Assembly (NCBI GenBank): GCA_012735215.1
Contig: JAAYHX010000023.1
Span: 236,384-300,383 of the forward strand
Length of the DNA stretch: 64,000 nt
From: Tissierellia bacterium
GTDB lineage: Bacteria > Bacillota > Clostridia > Tissierellales > Tepidimicrobiaceae
Direction of reading: 5' to 3'
The number at the start of each line of letters is the position of its first letter. Within the stretch, counting starts at the first letter, position 1. The notes below the pieces were generated by a model, which had not been told where the DNA came from, ran no database searches, and worked only from the letters and a program-made list of their open reading frames with translations. Below are positions 63,188 through 64,000 of this stretch, piece by piece. The translations under genes were made by a program, and so were the position numbers.

Positions 63188-64000
63188 TTATAGATCATCT
63201 CCTAAGTATTTCATTTGAGAATAGGATATCCTCCTCAACGCTTCTTCCTTAACCTCATTGGAGACCCCTTCTGCATTTGACACTTCTAATAATATTTCAT
63301 TTACTTCTAGTTTATCAAAATTAATTGCCCTCTCTATAGTCTGTCTGAAATCATACAGAATCTCGTTTTTGAATATATGATTCTCTATTTCACTTCTATC
63401 CAATACATCCTCACCATTTAAGGCTGACCTAAGCTCTACTAGTTCTATATCAATAGACTCATCCAATTTAATTATGGCAACCTTAGGTTTTCTCTTTAAT
63501 TCGCTTAAGCTATTTGTGATTCTAACTAAGCTACCTGGATTTACAAAATACTTCCCATCCACATTTATTATTCCAAACCCTGAATGATAATGGCCACATA
63601 GTGTAATGTCTGCTTTTGTATCCTTTATATCATCAATTAAAGTATAGGGTATACCTTCAATAAAGGGTTTGTTAAGAAGCATTCCATGAACCATATGAAT
63701 TGCATAGTCAACATCTTTAGATACTTCATCTACAATGTAATTTGATCTGTGGCCTTCATGGTCAATATTGTATACATATGGCTGTCCGGTAAGTTGAACT
63801 TTAATATTGTCTTTAGTTAAGTATATTACTTCATCTTCTTTGATCAATCTAACTACATCTAGTACATCTAATAAGCCTAACATACTTCTATTAACTGTGT
63901 CCGGATTATGACCATATACATCGTGATTGCCTACTACTATATAAATAGGTACAGAAAAACTATTTAAGATTTTAGAAAAATTGCTTGTTATAGATATTGA
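63188..64000 (-). CDS. SbcD/Mre11-like metallophosphoesterase, 5'-truncated
   Basis: Calcineurin-type phosphoesterase; the frame remains open beyond the apparent start at 63883 to the window edge, and the upstream codons encode the metal motif GNHDVYG (about 63914-63934), so the N-terminus is outside the window. Further motifs are LCGHYHSGFGIINVDGKYFVNPGS and VHGMLL. The four cotranscribed genes phosphoesterase, N-lobe, coiled coil and C-lobe read as an SbcCD complex split into parts. Confidence 0.87.
   Translation of the reverse strand, partial: SISITSNFSKILNSFSVPIYIVVGNHDVYGHNPDTVNRSMLGLLDVLDVVRLIKEDEVIYLTKDNIKVQLTGQPYVYNIDHEGHRSNYIVDEVSKDVDYAIHMVHGMLLNKPFIEGIPYTLIDDIKDTKADITLCGHYHSGFGIINVDGKYFVNPGSLVRITNSLSELKRKPKVAIIKLDESIDIELVELRSALNGEDVLDRSEIENHIFKNEILYDFRQTIERAINFDKLEVNEILLEVSNAEGVSNEVKEEALRRISYSQMKYLGDDL

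Noticed and set aside
63188..63883. A complete phosphoesterase gene starting at 63883
   Set aside because: In-frame codons continue to the window edge and encode the GNHD metal motif, so this is an internal methionine.
1..64000. tRNA, rRNA, insertion sequence or prophage
   Set aside because: No cloverleaf with a CCA-type acceptor, no transposase, no phage structural genes; the tyrosine recombinases are chromosomal Xer types.

Overview
The window is AT-rich, densely packed bacterial DNA with Firmicutes-type ribosome binding sites, frequent TTG and GTG starts and a full set of endospore genes (spoIIIAA-AH, spoIVB, spo0A, spoIIM, ytfJ, spoVS). It therefore comes from a low-GC, endospore-forming member of the Clostridia. 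The steA/steB pair beside spo0A, the ispH-rpsA fusion and a ferredoxin-dependent 2-oxoacid oxidoreductase fit an anaerobe, possibly of Tissierellia type, but the genus cannot be fixed from sequence alone. No rRNA, tRNA, CRISPR array, insertion sequence or prophage was recognised.

Layout. 1-4929: spoIIIA operon (5' end cut by the window). 5003-10007: Asp23/AmaP envelope-stress genes, nusB, a TsaD-like paralogue, xseAB and ispA. 10162-15170: tlyA, recN, spoIVB and spo0A; dxs, nadK and argR, often found here in relatives, are absent. 15543-20722: steA, steB, a family 2 glycosyltransferase, a MraY-like transferase, a DUF3866 gene and a Nudix hydrolase. 20793-30678: spoIIM, a catalytically ruined XerD-like recombinase, pdp, two DacF-type carboxypeptidases, a site-2 protease, scpAB, DUF2953, ytfJ, rluB and mnmM. 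30697-35937: a carboxyltransferase and a korDABC-type oxidoreductase ending in an RpiR regulator. 36117-43130: histidine phosphatase, BaiN-like flavoprotein, NusG-domain protein, aroH, cmk, plsC, ispH-rpsA and cheR. 43272-52791: a MerR regulator, an unlisted 48-residue cysteine-rich gene, miaB, mutS, mutL, miaA, hfq and a methionine gamma-lyase-like gene. From 52818 nearly everything is on the minus strand: lexA (with a divergent SOS-controlled LysM division inhibitor), an intact tyrosine recombinase, a ThiF-like enzyme, an aminotransferase, PadR, PHP, spoVS, rny, and an SbcD-like nuclease with an SbcC-like ATPase split over separate genes (cut by the right edge).

How it fits together. Much of the window serves sporulation and its control: spo0A has a sigma-H-like promoter overlapping a 0A box, spoVS has a matching sigma-H-like promoter, and the SpoIIIA complex and SpoIVB act in forespore engulfment and sigma signalling. 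A second theme is genome maintenance: xseAB, recN, mutSL, lexA with SOS boxes, ScpAB, the Xer recombinases and the split SbcCD. The most unusual items are the split SbcC, the XerD-like gene that has lost nearly every catalytic residue and stops where its nucleophile should be, an apparent CTG start, the cysteine-rich microprotein, and several long perfect inverted repeats that do not look like ordinary terminators.
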